DNA of 64,000 nucleotides, taken from the NCBI GenBank assembly GCA_021904315.1, contig CM038909.1, positions 24,771,032 through 24,835,031 on the forward strand, read 5' to 3'. Positions within the stretch are counted from its first letter, which is position 1. Each line of letters opens with the position of its first letter. This document shows, piece by piece, positions 1-13,850 of the stretch. Both the position numbers and the translations under genes were made by a program. Source of the DNA: Sphagnum magellanicum. Its lineage: Eukaryota; Streptophyta; Sphagnopsida; Sphagnales; Sphagnaceae. The notes beneath the pieces are model-generated. The model saw only the letters and a program-made list of their open reading frames with translations, had not been told where the DNA came from and made no database searches.

Positions 1-3000
1 TTTTTCATCAAGTTCATCCAATGAACATGTACTTTCATAGAAGGGGGCATGTTTTTGTTGTACAAAAAGTTTGAAATCAATTGTATGACTTTATGCATTC
101 CTTTTAATTCTTTTATAAAAAATGTATTTTAAACATTTGATTAATTTAGTTTACATGATTCAAGATGACATTTAGATAGTATTCAAATTATTTTAAAATA
201 TTTTTTATTAATTTCAAAAGACATCAATTTATCTATTGGCATACAACAATCCACTAAAATTATAATAATGTAAGATTAAAAAATTCCAAAGTTGTCCTTT
301 TTAATCCTTTTTCAACTAGACACTCCTTTTTGCAACCCCAATCGTGAATGAACCCTTGTCAAAATGGTCATGTCCAACACAACAAGTCTAGAATGGCACT
401 TTGGTCAAGTTGAAAATGGGGGCAGAAAAACCATATTGGTTTTTTTTTTTTTTTTTTTTAATTGAAATTCCCAATCAAAAAAATCATGATTTCTTGTAGT
501 GTAAAGAAGGTTGTTCATTACACATTTGGGTTTCCTTATCTTCTTTTCCTTATCTTAATCTTTTCCACACATCCCATTAGTTGCTTGAATAACAAATACC
601 AATCCTATCCTAAAAGACTAACCATTCCATTAACTTCATCCCTTAAGTAAAAAAAAGATGGTAAGTAAATCTATCACTAGTAACAATTAATTCATTATCT
701 TTCATTACAACTTTTTCGTAACATTCATCACCTTCAACTTATTATCCCTTAAAATACAACATCATTCAAGTAACATCCCTTATTTTGCTTTTAACCAAAA
801 TATAGATGTGAGATTCAAAAACCCTAAAATGAAATATTTTCACACTCCTTTCAAACAACAACACTACCTTCATAATATATACTTTGAAATTGTTTATGGG
901 GGTTGCATTGAAATGGTTACTATTCCCAAGAGTCTCAAAATGGATGAGCCCAAAATTGGGACGCATTGTTTATCAAATCTTTGAAGCATTTAAAATTTCC
1001 TTAAAATGTATTTTTTAACAACATGCAACCACAATTCAACTAACTTTCATTACAATCTTTCAAAAAAACTAAAAATATTTTAATTTGAAGCTAATTTAAT
1101 TTATGAAATTGTCAAAATAATATTTGGGAGTCTTTTTGTCAATTTGATTCTAAAACCTTTTCTTGGCCATAACTCATTGTAAATATTAAATTCTCCTTGA
1201 TGAAACCCCATTAGTGGAATATTTTATTCTTTAAGAACTTTTAAACAATATAAGAAAAATCCAATGTAAATAAGTTTTGATCCATCAAACCTTGTTCCAA
1301 AGTTATGGGACACATCAAGATTTCACATTCCCGAAAATGAAAATGCATGTGAATGTCTTGGGGACACCCTCTTGTACTCCTACACACAAAATTCCCTTTC
1401 ACAAGGGGATGTATGTTTGAATACCTCCTTTGTCATACCTTATTTTTGACATGCTTCTAGTTTGTCTTCTCTCAACCTTGGTTACAAGCCCAAGATTAAA
1501 ATTATGACAAATTGTTGGTTATAAGAATGAACTTTTATTATAAGGTGTATTGTTCGACAACATAAAATACAATTTGAAAAGAGAGCCATTGTTTCCAAAA
1601 GTGATAGCTTGTAATTGTAAGAGAATGAAAATGATGTGAAGAGAAGAGTAATGTTGGATCTTACAAGTAAAAGTTGGTTGGATTTTGTAATTTTGAAAAG
1701 AATCCTCATGTCAATTGGGTCTCAATGGATGGAGGGGTTTGTTTTTTATGAAATGTTGTGCCATTGAAGTTCATGTTTCCATTATATATCTTAGGAGAAA
1801 AATAACAATTCAACAATTTAAAAAATTTCTTCCAAACACTAATTTGTTTGTTTACAACCTATATAATTGATTATACAAGGTTAATTAAACTTATCATATC
1901 TTCCTTCAAACCACTTGCCTTCTAATTAATTTTTTCTTTAATATTTCCATCACCACCTAAGTTAAGGTTGCATGAACCTTTGAAGGTCACTTTCAAAAAG
2001 GGATATACTTGAGTCTAGGTAATGCTAAGACTGTTTCATTCTTGGATGTCATCCATAATGCAAGACATATAATGTTAGAGATGCACACAATTGATCCATC
2101 TCCTATGTGCACTAAATTGACACAAGTGAAATCATGACATATGATGGGACTAAGTTCATGAAGCCTTATCTAAATTGTAAAAAGTTGGTTTTATTTTTCA
2201 ATTTTTTTTTAACAAAAAAAAAAAACAAATCATAAAACAAAATTGATTGATGTAACTTTGTGCTGGATTCCAATGACTTTCCAAATTTCTCATCTTCTTC
2301 AACATCATTTCCATGGTTGGGTAAGGTTCTCTTTTCACTTTCTTAAACTTCTAGATTGAAATTAGTATGGCTAAAAATGTCTTTAAAAACATCCCACTTT
2401 ATTTAGAATGAAAAACATTGTACATGTTCTATTAATGTGTTAGATGTTCCCCTTGCAACCTCTAGTTCGATGTCTAAAATTTGATACTAATTTGACACCT
2501 AGGTCAAGTAATTCTTGATAAGTAGGGACTAGGCATTTAAGGTTTCTCATTACATTGTGTGCACACACTCCAATTGAACATAGAAAACGTAGGTAATGGA
2601 ATTCATAATGCCAATTAAGTAAAGGTATGGTATCCATTTGAATACCAAGTAGGTTGAAAAGTCTTTTGGGTTGGGTGAGTTGCTTGACCCAAAGATAATA
2701 ATAAAATTTACACCTATTTAGATTTGGATATTAACACTTTTGTGATAAGAATAAAACATCTAGTGCATAGTTAAACTTATTATACTAAAAGAAATATAAT
2801 CATGTTTTCAATTGTAATTTTAGTTAAAATTGGAAATTCCAAGGATGAAAATGGGGGATGTTTATCAATTTTGCCATCATTATAAAATATAAAAGTTGAT
2901 ATTGTGGTGTGTCCAAAAGGTCTTGAATGTGTGCCATGTATATTCAAAATTTGACTTGCAAGTCATAAGATTATAAGAACAAATAACATCGAAACAACTT

Positions 3001-4388
3001 CAAGGCTCAAAGTTGAAATTCCACCCATTTTCTTTTGTTTGAAATTTTGCACATTGAATGGGGCAAAAAAGAATTATATGTTGCGAGATACCTTTTTAAA
3101 AAAAAGAATTGTCATGTTTAAATAAAATCATCATCACCACATTTTGAAAGGATTTCACCATTATTAAAGGATCACATTTGAACCAATAAAACTACCCTTG
3201 TACTAATCATATGTTCCATTGAAGGGATATTCACAATTAGAGTACCCAAAACAACAATGTAATGAAAAAAGGACAATGAAAGACTATTTTGGATTTTTAT
3301 TACATTTACTAAATTTTCGTGATTATAGTGGATTGGTATATGATTATAATTAGAATGATGTCATATTAATCTAATAAAAAATTCAAAAATAGATTGGATA
3401 CAATATTGAAAATTTCCTTTTGAGTCCTTTAAAGTAATTTGAATCTTTGTTTTCATTGTAATTTTCATTTTAAAGGAATTGAAAAGAATGTATTAAATAA
3501 TGCAGTTGGTTTCAATTTATTTTCATGGATAAATAATGCACACATCTATGTTAGCAATTTTTTCATATAATGCATTTGATTAAATAATAAGCAATATAAT
3601 TTTTTGAAGGCTATAAAATCCATTTTGAAAGGGTAGCAAGGAAAGTGATTCCTTTTTTGGGCCATTTGGTTGAGTTTTTGTATTCATTAGGCTTAGAATT
3701 TGTGGCCCAAATGTAAGCAACATGGACAAAAAAAATTCATGCAAGAAAACATGTTAAGTTGTATATAAAAACTTATGTACTCATTTTTTGCATTTCTAGT
3801 TTTTTACCAAAATATTTATGCATAATAAAATACACATGTGAAAAATCACCACCACCATGCAAATTATCATAATTTGAATTATCTAATATTTTTCACTTAA
3901 ATTTATTCCATGTAAATTTTATATTTGGAATATGACAAAAACAAAGTCCTTGAGTCCTATGTCCAGAAAGGGGTATTCTAATTCTGAATATGCCTTTGAT
4001 CAAAAGTTCTAAAAAAAAATGTTCCAAGCATAAGATAAATGAAAGATGGGGATATAAAACATACATGTTTGGTGATTCTCTAATGCCATGGATGAGCATA
4101 AAGCACTGTGAGGTGACTTTCTGTCCCTCTACTCTCGGTTCTACAAGGTGATTATGCTTGAAAGCACAAATGTTACTGGTGAAGGAAAGAATGCAAGTAC
4201 AATTCTAGATGTTAGATTGCGTTTGTAGTTGAAATTAAATAACTTACCTCCTATGCATTATTTACGATTTGAACTGATAGATATATTCTTTTCAAGCTCA
4301 CACACTACACATTCTAGGACTATGTCAAATTGTCATTCATCCAAACTAATGTTTAAGGACTTAACACCATGTCCAACATAACTGCAGA
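1..4388. other. AT-rich intergenic DNA, no gene seen
   Basis: The stretch is strongly AT-rich. Open frames are short and carry no recognisable motif, and many begin only at non-ATG codons. A long poly-T run lies near 440-459, and A/T runs recur elsewhere. No tRNA, transposon end or coding-like composition was recognised. Confidence 0.6.
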
Positions 4389-4935
4389 CCACTAGTCACT
4401 TAAAATGTTGTTTCTCACACATAGATTGTTCAAATTTGGCTTGCCATAACTCTCTTGAAAGCTAACAACAAGGCGCACTAACCTGCCAAATCTTAAGATC
4501 TACAGCTATGACAGTAAGGAGTTATACCACCAAACCCGAGAGGGTTTTACAAAGATGATAATTAAACCTTGCTGCAAAACACTAGTCACTTAAAATGTTG
4601 TTTCTCACACATAGATTGTTCAAATCTGGCTCACCATAGCTTTTTGGAAAGCTAACAACAAGGCGCACCAACCTGCCAAATCTTAAGATCTGCAGCTATG
4701 ACAGTAAGGAGTTATATTACCAAACCCGAGAGGGTTTTACAAAGATGATAATTAAACTTTGCTGCAAACCACTAGTCACTTAAAATGTTGTTTCTCACAC
4801 ATAGATTATTCAAATCTGGCTTGCCATAGCTCTCTGAAAAGCTAACAACAAGGCGCACCAACCTACCAAATCTCAAGATCTGCAACTACGACAGTAAAAA
4901 GTTATGTTATGAAACCCGAGAGGGTTTCTGAGATT
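4389..4935. repeat. 190-bp tandem repeat, three copies
   Basis: Three head-to-tail units start at 4389, 4579 and 4769, a period of 190 bp. Each begins with ACTAGTCACTTAAAATGTTG and carries AGCTAACAACAAGGCGCAC and AAACCCGAGAGGG further in. The units differ at scattered positions. The last one stops early, at about 4935. The block is less AT-rich than its surroundings and lies about 500 bp upstream of the coding relic at 5443. Tandem repeats in a leader next to a GC-richer reading frame would suit the remains of an LTR retrotransposon, but no LTR pair or polymerase domain is visible, so that is only a possibility. Confidence 0.85.
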
Positions 4936-5148
4936 TCTCTAGAGTTCCAACCTTCCAACACTATCACTAGATTTTCATTCTACTTTTCTTCCTTCTTCCC
5001 TCTACCAAGACTAAACATTATTTTCCACTTCAAGAAGCTTGTGAAACAAGTGTTTAAGATTGCATGAAGATTATCCTTGAGGCAAAAAGAGACCTCCCAA
5101 TCATCCGAATCCGCCTTTTAAAGAGAAGGAGAAGGGAGTGAAGGAAGA

Positions 5149-5200
5149 TTCCAAGCTTGGTGGCCAATGGAAGGTTCCAAGCTTGGTGGCCAATGGAAGG
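5149..5200. repeat. 26-bp tandem duplication
   Basis: Two perfect adjacent copies (5149-5174 and 5175-5200) of a 26-bp unit beginning TTCCAAGCTTGGTGGCC. They lie between the 190-bp repeats and the coding relic at 5443, in the same GC-richer island. Confidence 0.9.
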
Positions 5201-5442
5201 TGAAGGAGAAACACCTTTTCACCTCTTCCATTTTCCCCCTAACAACCTTTACCCAAACCTTCAATTTTTCCCTTTGACATTATAATTTTACTTTACCATG
5301 GTCCTAAGCCGTTACTCACGCCTTCCTTTCCTTTTCTTTGATCTATAAATTACAATTGCGCACTTTAATGTAACAAGTCCTCCAACCTTCATTGTCGCCT
5401 TGATTTTGATTGAAGATCTGACCTTTCCCTTTCCTTGAAATT

Positions 5443-5865
5443 ATGGCGTCGCGCATGGTCACATCTTACGGGCCGCAAGCCGCACAAGCGAATGAAGAAC
5501 CGCTTCTGGAGTTGTCTTTAGATCTTACCCTGACACAACATCCTCATGATGAAGAACCCGAACCTCCAGAGGTGCGTGCTTGTCTTGAAGTCGAACCCCT
5601 TCGAGCCTGGTACTATCGTATTTCTCTGAACTCTCGCGCCTTGGTGATCTTGCTACAAGTCGACCCCGCTTCTAATGACGAACCCGAAACCGTTTGTGAA
5701 GGTTGTTACGAAACTGAGGATACTTCTATCTTCGCATGGTCTTAAGTTCCCGACGTTGGTCACTATTGCTGGTTGCGCGGTCCGATTCGTCGACTACCTC
5801 CCAATAGCAAGGCGGATTACCTAGTTCGCACCATCCGACGCATCCTAGATTTCCTGCAGTTGTGA
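5443..5865 (+). pseudogene. Coding-like frame of unknown function with an in-frame TAA
   Basis: An ATG at 5443 opens a 100-codon frame ending at TAA 5743-5745. The same frame then continues for 39 sense codons to TGA 5863-5865, so one nonsense codon appears to split a frame of about 140 codons. Codon use is GC-richer and more coding-like than anything nearby. The product would be acidic. It has an LSLDLTL stretch near residue 25 that resembles an EAR-type LxLxL motif, but no other part of a known family was recognised. After the stop comes HYCWLRGPIRRLPPNS, which still reads like protein. It may be a decayed gene or the start of a retroelement gag. Stop-codon readthrough or an unseen intron cannot be excluded. 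Confidence 0.4.
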
Positions 5866-7999
5866 ACTATTACTATGGCATAACTCAGGATTCTACATGT
5901 ACTCGCAGTTCCTTGCCGAGCTTATCCCTATTCTAAATAAATGTTTCAGTTATCATCAGACTTCTGTCGCCATTGGCACACTATCATACTATCTATTTAA
6001 TCGTTGAGTTGCCTTGAATTAACTTTATGTTCAATGGCTAAAAGATTGTTCTATCTTTATTGAACCTTTCATTAGCATCCCTGCAATTGCTTCAAGAATT
6101 TCTACCATCCTCGCTACTCTCCAAATACCATAACCAGACTAATGTTGTGTCGAACATCGTAAATTTTGGTGTCTACTTCTACCCCAAACACTTTAGAGAT
6201 TTTTCACCCTTAATTACGCAACAGAGTTTTTAAAACTATGGTTATTAACCTTTGTAGAAGAAAAGCACTAATCCAACTCCTTATTCACCAATAACACATT
6301 TCAGAAAAGAAAACAACCCCCTTACGCACCAAGCGCATTCACCATTCCCTATGAAGTCGCTAAAAGCCCTTAATAACTTTACCCCATTCAAATAACCCTG
6401 ATGCAACTTTTAAATATTGAGACTACCACACATGGTTGTGTCGGTATGGTTCACAAGCACATGAAAAAATATCTTACTTTATTTGGAGGGTAGATGATGT
6501 TAAACTTTAATGACAACTATTAATAATTTTGTTTTTAAGTTCCTCACAAGCAAACTATACCTAGGATTGATGTTTCACACTCCTTTGTTAAAGATATATT
6601 TATTTTAAAAAACAAGGTTATGTAGTTTCAAATTTAATTTTTCAATATTTCAACAGTTGAAAAATAAGAATGCAAATTACATTTTTTGTTGTATATTTGT
6701 AAAAGCAACCCAATGGTTGATACAATAATGTTTTTTCACAAGTTGGGAGTTTGATTTTCAACAATTTTGACAAATATCAATAAAATTTTCCCTCTTTTTT
6801 AGTGAGATTTTTTTTGTGTGGAACATAAATCATAAGTAAGGAAGTCAAAAGTACATTGAAAAAGGTAATCTCGGTCAAAATTGTCATGACACAAGTTATA
6901 ACTAAAGAAACCCATAAAGATGAAAATAAATCATTATTGAAAAAAAGGTTAGAGCATGTGAAACATGCATTACAAATTTTTCAATCTTTCAACCCAAGGA
7001 CCAAAGATCTTGATGAGAGTGCATTGCCTTGAAACCCTTAATGTCTCCCAAGAATGAAACAACCTTGGGGCCTAAAGTTGGTGAGAGGGAGAACAGAGTG
7101 TGAGCAAATGAACAAGGTTTTAACAAATTATAAAATATATGAGTAAGATAATTTTGTGCAGCCTAATGAGTAGTGTTGTGCAAGTACTTGGGTTAGTTGA
7201 TTATTTAGGGTCGGTTTTAGTTCTAGATATCTAGAACTTAATTATAATTGGGTCTTATTTATGGAACCGGGGTTATGTTAGGTTTCAAAAACCAAATTGG
7301 TTTTAAAAAACACGTTGAAAACTAACCCCCAATTCCATGGTTTCAAAAAAATGGAATTGGATTTAAGTCTAATTTTAAAATAATATTTGAATTAGAACTT
7401 AATTTATTTTTATGATCCCATTCTAGTTGGGTTTTTTGGTTTTCCTTTTTTTCATTTTTTCTTCACTTTTCACATATTTTGTTTTCATTTTGTTTTCATC
7501 TTTATTTGTGGTTGGCATTGCAAAAATGTAAACCCTAAACATACAAACATTGGATTTTTTTCATGTTATTCATAATTATGAACCATTTCCACATTGGTTT
7601 ATGCATTTTCACAAATAAATATCTTAAGGAAGACATTTAGTGTAAAGTTTGGGATCTACATGTGTCAAATGACCATTTTAGGGAGGGTATTAATTAATTG
7701 TCCAACATTTTTTTTATCACCCTATTATTATCTAATTTCAAATATATATATATATATGTTAAAGTCACCTTATATTAATTATAATCCATTATTTCATATT
7801 ATTACATACCTTATATTATAATTAAATTGACAATTGGAATAAAATGTACCCTATTTAAAAACTAATTAACTTCTATTTTTACCCAACAACCAATATATTG
7901 CATGCTATATTTTTACTCACATATTGTCTACATTTTTATATTCGTGTCCCCCTTGGGGTAAATATATGTTCCCTTCCTTTGTATGTTTTTTTTTCTTTT
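5866..7999. other. Intergenic DNA, no gene seen
   Basis: The GC-richer composition of the 5443 island persists to about 6450 without a convincing frame. The sequence then returns to AT-rich DNA with poly-T runs and a short TA microsatellite near 7744-7757. Nothing else was recognised. Confidence 0.5.
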
Positions 8000-8435
8000 C
8001 AATTGCATCAATATCACCTTCTTATTTTTTCCTCTTGGTTGTGATTGCCTTGTGGTCTTCTAGTGCATGTGGTTTTTAATGCTCATTACCATCACCTCGT
8101 TTTTTTATTCCCCTAGTTGCAATCACCTTGTTGGTATTTTGGTCGTGGCGCCTAATGTTCGTTGGTATTGTTTTCTTATCTACTCCTTTTGGTTGTGATC
8201 ACCTTGTTGGTCTCCTTGTTGCGATTTTAAATGCTCATTGGTGTCACCTTCTTTTTTGTTCCTCCTAGTCATTCTATTTCTGGGGGTGTGTTACAAGCAA
8301 ATTTGTGGTTGATTTTGGGTTTGACCCATATTGAAGATGTTTTTGCAGGAAATTTGAAATTGATTTTGGGCAAGGCAAATTTGGGATTGATTTTGGGGGA
8401 GGTAGATTTGGGTGTTGATTTTGTGAGGGCTGATT
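8000..8435. repeat. Degenerate short tandem repeats
   Basis: Between about 8000 and 8270 a loose unit recurs about three times, marked by GGTTGTGATCACCTTGTTGG-like text and AATGCTCATTGGT. From about 8330 to 8430 a shorter unit, approximately GCAAATTTGGGATTGATTTTGGG, repeats. The second set gives a plus-strand frame with a repeated AxLxLILG-like pattern. That pattern looks like a by-product of the DNA repeat rather than a protein domain. Confidence 0.5.
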
Positions 8436-9429
8436 TAGGCTAAATTCAAGGGTGGCAAGTTACAAGCACATTTCAAGGTTGGCATATACAAAGTGCACGA
8501 AACAAGAACATTTGAAATCAATTTGCATAAGAAAAAAAAGGTTATGATCCATTAAAAAGTAGAAGTGTAATTTGTAGTTAAAAATCTTAAGTTTAAAAAT
8601 AGGTTAGGTTTTTTATAATTTTTATTAGGTTGATTGTGTCAAACTTTGTGTAATGTTTTATTTAAGGATAAAATTTCACATTTTTGCATGGTTTTTGGTG
8701 ATGTCTTGAATTTTGGAATCTGATTGGAGGGTTATTCAAAACCTACCCTAACCTACCTTAGGATTGGGAGTTGGAAAATTTTAAAAAACAAAAAAAAATT
8801 GGAATTGAAATTGCCCATACATTGGAAATATTGGAACCAAAAGTGAGTCCTATTTTTTATAAATAAAAATAAAAACCAAAATCAATCCCATGAAATTTCC
8901 AAAATTGGAACCTAAGTTTTTTTTGTAAAACTTAAGGATTGCACAACATTGTTAATGACCTGGTGTGAAGGCATTTCCAAAATTTGGGGCCCAAGACAAA
9001 ACAACACTTGAAAACATGCAAGAGGTTAACATGAACCTAAATATCTATAGAGTTGTAAGGAAAGGATATTAAGTTTACTCTTTGAAAGTGGGTGAAATCT
9101 TATTTTCAACAATTTAATCACTAAGAGGAATAATTTTGTCCTTTGCAACTAAAAAATCAATGACTATAAATCATAATTGACCATATGTATGATTTTAGTC
9201 ATAAACTATTACTTTGAATCCTAAATGTGAAAAGTCATAGTCATATATTATTACTGATGCATCTAACTAGTAGATGATGAGGTGGCAATAAAATGGAGGG
9301 TGTTAATTTTCATCACTTTTATTTCATCTACATGGCATCCATGGTTGATGACAAAATGATGTGAACATTCAATTATCATTACAATGATTTAAAAATGACT
9401 AAAAGTCATTTGACATTAACATAAACAAC

Positions 9430-9511
9430 ATTAACCCCCTCACCTACTTATGTAACTACTTATTTACCTACCCACCAACCCACCCACCTACCTACCAACC
9501 TATTAAAAATT
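9430..9511. repeat. CTAC/CAAC tetranucleotide tract
   Basis: A run of CCTA, CCAA and CTTA tetranucleotides. The same composition on this strand occurs inside large-repeat copies A (about 18995-19095) and B (about 31560-31650). It occurs on the opposite strand in the 49-kb block. Confidence 0.6.
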
Positions 9512-10040
9512 ATTTTTCAATAATAATCTAGAAAAATGACTTTAATTTAAGCATAAATTCAAATAATCAAGTGGTTGAATGTCTATTATTCTAGTCATTG
9601 ATTATATGACACCTTAACATTATATATGACTTGTCTTTAATGATTATAGGATGAAAATTGTCACATTGGACATTCAATGACTTCTTGTTTTTTGTTACTT
9701 GTCTATTACGACTAACAACCTTTAGTCATACAATGTTTAGAATGACTACAAAATCAATCATATATGGAATCATAGATCAAAGAATTATTTTTAATGTATC
9801 ATAGACAACATTTTTTTCTCAATTTTTGGAAGTAAGAATAGGTAGGAAGCATCCAAAGGTAGATTTAACATTTGAAAGTAAAATTTTAAAATTTTTCAAA
9901 GTTTCTCCAAACATTAGTGAAGTGGTCATAAATTTTTGGGGGCAATTGAAAATGACAACATTTCTTCACAAAAAAATTCTCTCATGTTTTTGGAAATGTT
10001 TTCTTTAAAAAACCAATAATGTACTACAAAATATTCTAAT

Positions 10041-10059
10041 TGTGTGTGTGTGTGTGTGT
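10041..10059. repeat. TG dinucleotide microsatellite
   Basis: About nine consecutive TG units followed by a T run. Confidence 0.8.
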
Positions 10060-12040
10060 TTTTTTAAAAAAAATTAAGAAAATTTCACCTTAAGAAAAAC
10101 TAATAAAAAAATTCCTACTTGTACTTTATCTTGTGGTAAATTTTTATATTAATTAATTTAAAATTGTGATATTGAAAGTCTTTTAACATGAAAAATTGCA
10201 TAATTTGTTGAAAATTAAAAATTGACAACTGTGAAAACATAACAATTGTATCCATATATATCTCTTGAAGTTGACACATGAAAAGTTGTAATGACATGAA
10301 ATTTCATAAAATTTTTAATATAAAAGTGACTTGAAAAGAAAAAAAAGTATGAAATTAAAAAAACTACAATATTGGCATAACACAAAGCTTCAAGTCACAT
10401 CACACTTGACCATTAATTTTGTAATTTCATCATTCTTGAAAAGCTCCTTTAAATAAGGTTTCCATTAATGATTAGAATGCAAGAATCTTGCATTTGAAAT
10501 GAAGATGTTGTAACGTAACAATTTGGAACACTGTTACACATAACTACTTATAGTTGTTGACTATGGATAGACAGATTATAATAGACTATAAAATTGTGAA
10601 TTTCAATTCATTGGTTGTTTTATGTATTTTGCAACTGATTGGAAATGCACACGGGATTGTGAAAAATGTTGATTTTGTCTTTTGAAATGGCTGATATATC
10701 TTTTGGTGTCATTTGTTTGCTCAATTTGATATTAATGGAATGTTCATTGTATGTTCTAGTGGCAATTGATGCCAATTGCCAACCCTATGTGTAAATAATA
10801 TTTGGTTGATCAATTTGTCTTCAATACGACTTTTTTGGATATTGGTTTTAAATTCAATTTTTTAGTTTCAGCTTGAATATTACTAGCCTATATTATGTAG
10901 GTAGTGTTCACAAAGCTAGAGTTCCATTCGCTCATGTAATGTTTTTTAATCTATAGGACATTATGCATCTAGTGATGGTTTTTGACCATGTACATGCAAA
11001 GTTCAAATGTCATTAGTTCCTACCAATCTCGTATTTTGCCATATGTCAAATGAAAGAAAAAAATTGTGTTTTTTAATAACATATCAAACAATGTGAGGTT
11101 GAGTAAAATTTTCTTGACCCTAATGCATTATTGTGACCACTTGGGCTCCCACTATGATGTAGCTAGTCAATAGGTTTTTAAAATGTGAGAAAAAACCATT
11201 GCTTGAATATGCACATGATCAAGATTTTCTTTGAAATTTTCTAATGTAACAACAATTGGCAATGGCCCAATAAGTATCTAATGTTAACTTGCAACAATTA
11301 ATGTTAGACTTGTCCAAACAATAGATTCCTAGTGACAAACTACCCCCTATAAAACAATCGATTGAAATGGGGAGAAGATTTTCCCATTTTTTTTTCAAAA
11401 TTTTGACTATTGCTTCCTTGAATATGTGACAACATATTCTTTTTAACTTATTTTTGAGTCACCAAGTGATGAAAATTTTCCTCAAAGAGACTCATTGCAC
11501 ATGATATATCAAATGGTGGTCTCCAAAAAGTCACTAAAAAAATTGCTTATTTTCATTGACTACCAGTGTGGCCTGTGCCCATTGGCCCGAGTATTACCAC
11601 ATCCTCAACTGATTTTTCCTTCCAAAACTTGGTTTTTTTGAGAATTTATTTGAATTTTCAGCAATAAAAATCACTTAAAATTCAATATCTCCCACATTCT
11701 GAATCCAAATCTTACCCAATAAATTCCATTAAATCCTGCTCATCAAAATCTTTCCAACAACACCAAAGGCACATTCCAATTCCTCCGAAATTTTCAGGTA
11801 TGATTTAATTTAATTTTCAGTGAAGAAATCATTCAATATTCAAGAACTTTTGCACTGCAAATCCAAATGTCATGGAACCAAGCCCATGCAAACCTCCTCC
11901 TCAAGAGCTTTCCAAAGAGACCAAGAATGTGCGATCTGAAGCATCCGCATTGTTCGGTGGATCTCATATATAGATAGGTAGGAAAATAGGTAATTACTAG
12001 GTAAGTAAATGGTTTGTACAAAGTGAAGGCTGTTTTTACT

Positions 12041-12092
12041 ACCTACCTACTAACAACCCACTGGTGGGTTGGTGGGTTGTTAGTAGGTAGGT
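12041..12092. repeat. Perfect 20-bp inverted repeat with 12-base loop
   Basis: Left arm ACCTACCTACTAACAACCCA (12041-12060) and its exact reverse complement (12073-12092) flank a 12-base GT-rich loop. On either strand this could fold as a hairpin. No target-site duplication was found, so a transposon origin is not supported. Confidence 0.85.
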
Positions 12093-12540
12093 TGGAAAAA
12101 AAAAAAGCAACCGAGCTAACCACCATGGTTAACTCGGGAACAGAAACCCAACCAAAAACTGTTTTATGACCACTTACCATTCATCCTTCATGGTGCTTGG
12201 AACTTGAAAGCACAACCCAAGAAGAGTTTAACAAAGGAAACCCACCTTCTCAGCTCGGGATGGTTTGCAAAACCTGGATCTGACAAGGGTGGGTTTCCTT
12301 GGCCTGGAGACAATCAATCATTTTATACCAGACAGGAAAGGGGGTAAACCAGAAAGCTCAAAGCTCACCAGAACCAGAACCCTCTCTACATGCTATTAAA
12401 TAACATGCTTTGTTTTTGCACCATTCATTCATTGCAAAAAAAATCACATGTAAAATTCATGTCACAAAGAATTTCAACCTGTCAACAAAAACACATGCTT
12501 CCTGGTTGATGAACTAACCCATCAAAAGGGCGGAGTACAA

Positions 12541-12572
12541 CAAACAAGCAAGCAAGCAAACAAACAAACAAA
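12541..12572. repeat. CAAG/CAAA microsatellite
   Basis: A run of CAAG then CAAA tetranucleotides, about eight units. Confidence 0.8.
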
Positions 12573-13237
12573 GTGTGTGCAGAAAAACCAGGCATGAATC
12601 AAAACAATTATCAAATTTCATAATAGAGCTCAATGACTAGAGCACGGCCTGATGATGGCAGATCTGTTGTGCATTACTAGACTGTTTTCTGAACTCTATC
12701 AAAGCTAACAAAGTCAAGACACGTTGCCTACAATACGAACCGAATTCACACTAAATTGTGTTCTCAACCAAAAAAATAACAACTATGTACAAGTACAGAA
12801 AACTCCAACAGCTTTTAGTCCAGTGTTATGAGGGTATGCACTTTGGTGGGTAAGAAGCATCGACTTTGGTTATGGTTTGTAAGAACCAGATCTGAACTGG
12901 TATTGATTTTCAGAACTAGAACTTGAAGAATACACTAATCCCCCTTCAAGCTTTGAATTCAGTGAGTATATACAAGTGTTTATTTACCCAGATGCTTGAT
13001 GGCTTCATATGTGGTTATGAGACAATTTAGGTGAAGAATGTCACGCAACATTTGGAATGTGTTGTAACGTGTAAATTTGTATTGTGTAGTGGTTCATGTG
13101 ATGCCGAGATTGTGTTCAATCCTTTTATGGAATCATCAAAATGGCAACATTCTTCTGTATGTATGATTGCGTCATGAATCTTTCTTTTTGTATTTAATTT
13201 TTATTTTTGTATTCTAGTTCATCTCTTTTCCAACCTC

Positions 13238-13266
13238 TATATATATAATATATATATTATATATGT
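13238..13266. repeat. AT microsatellite
   Basis: Alternating TA tract of about 28 bases with interruptions. A similar ATAAT-type tract occurs at about 13914-13940. Confidence 0.7.
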
Positions 13267-13850
13267 CACTTTTTCTTGTGGGTGTCTACTTTTTTCGGCA
13301 ATTTTATCAAATTTTATATATTTGTGCATAAAGAGACGGCCTCAGGTTCAGGGCTTCAAATTAAAGAATGTTCTCCACTCAGGGCATTCGTATGCATATA
13401 GAAATGGGTACATCTTCTAATTGCACGTGACACGATGCATTCTCACCCTCATTTTGTGGGAAGGAGTGCATTACACGGGATATGTACATTACACTACAGC
13501 GAAATGTTGTGTCACACATAAGGATGTGCAAATATGCTTTATAACTTATAGATATTAACAAAGGGAGTTTGAGCTTGTGCTTTATGAATGATGGGTTTAG
13601 GGTTCATTGTTGCTAGTTCAGAGGTCACATAATAATATATACATCTCTCAAACATTTGTGCAAGATAAGCGTGCAATGAGTATTTCCAATGTGAATGATG
13701 TTTTTTCAGGTGCAAAATACCTTCCGTCTTTCCACCCATCATTTTGTAATTCTACCCAGCAAAAGGGAAGCTGAAATTTTCTCCAAGCCTGGCAAAAGAC
13801 CAATTCTTCCTCACAGAATTCTAGTCAAAAGTTTTGTGAAAAACCAGCAT

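Larger units (their letters stand above)
8444..11559. other. AT-rich intergenic DNA, no gene seen
   Basis: No coding signal. It holds a CTAC/CAAC tetranucleotide tract (about 9430-9511), a short TG microsatellite (about 10041-10059), and near 9001-9110 a stretch resembling one arm and flank of the foldback at 26861-26948. Confidence 0.5.
11560..13850. other. Less AT-rich island without a recognised gene
   Basis: Composition is closer to transcribed sequence than the flanks, but both strands are cut into short frames and none shows a domain. A long non-coding transcript, UTRs of an unseen gene or an old element are all possible. It contains the 12041-12092 inverted repeat and a CAAG/CAAA repeat at 12541-12572. 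Confidence 0.35.
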
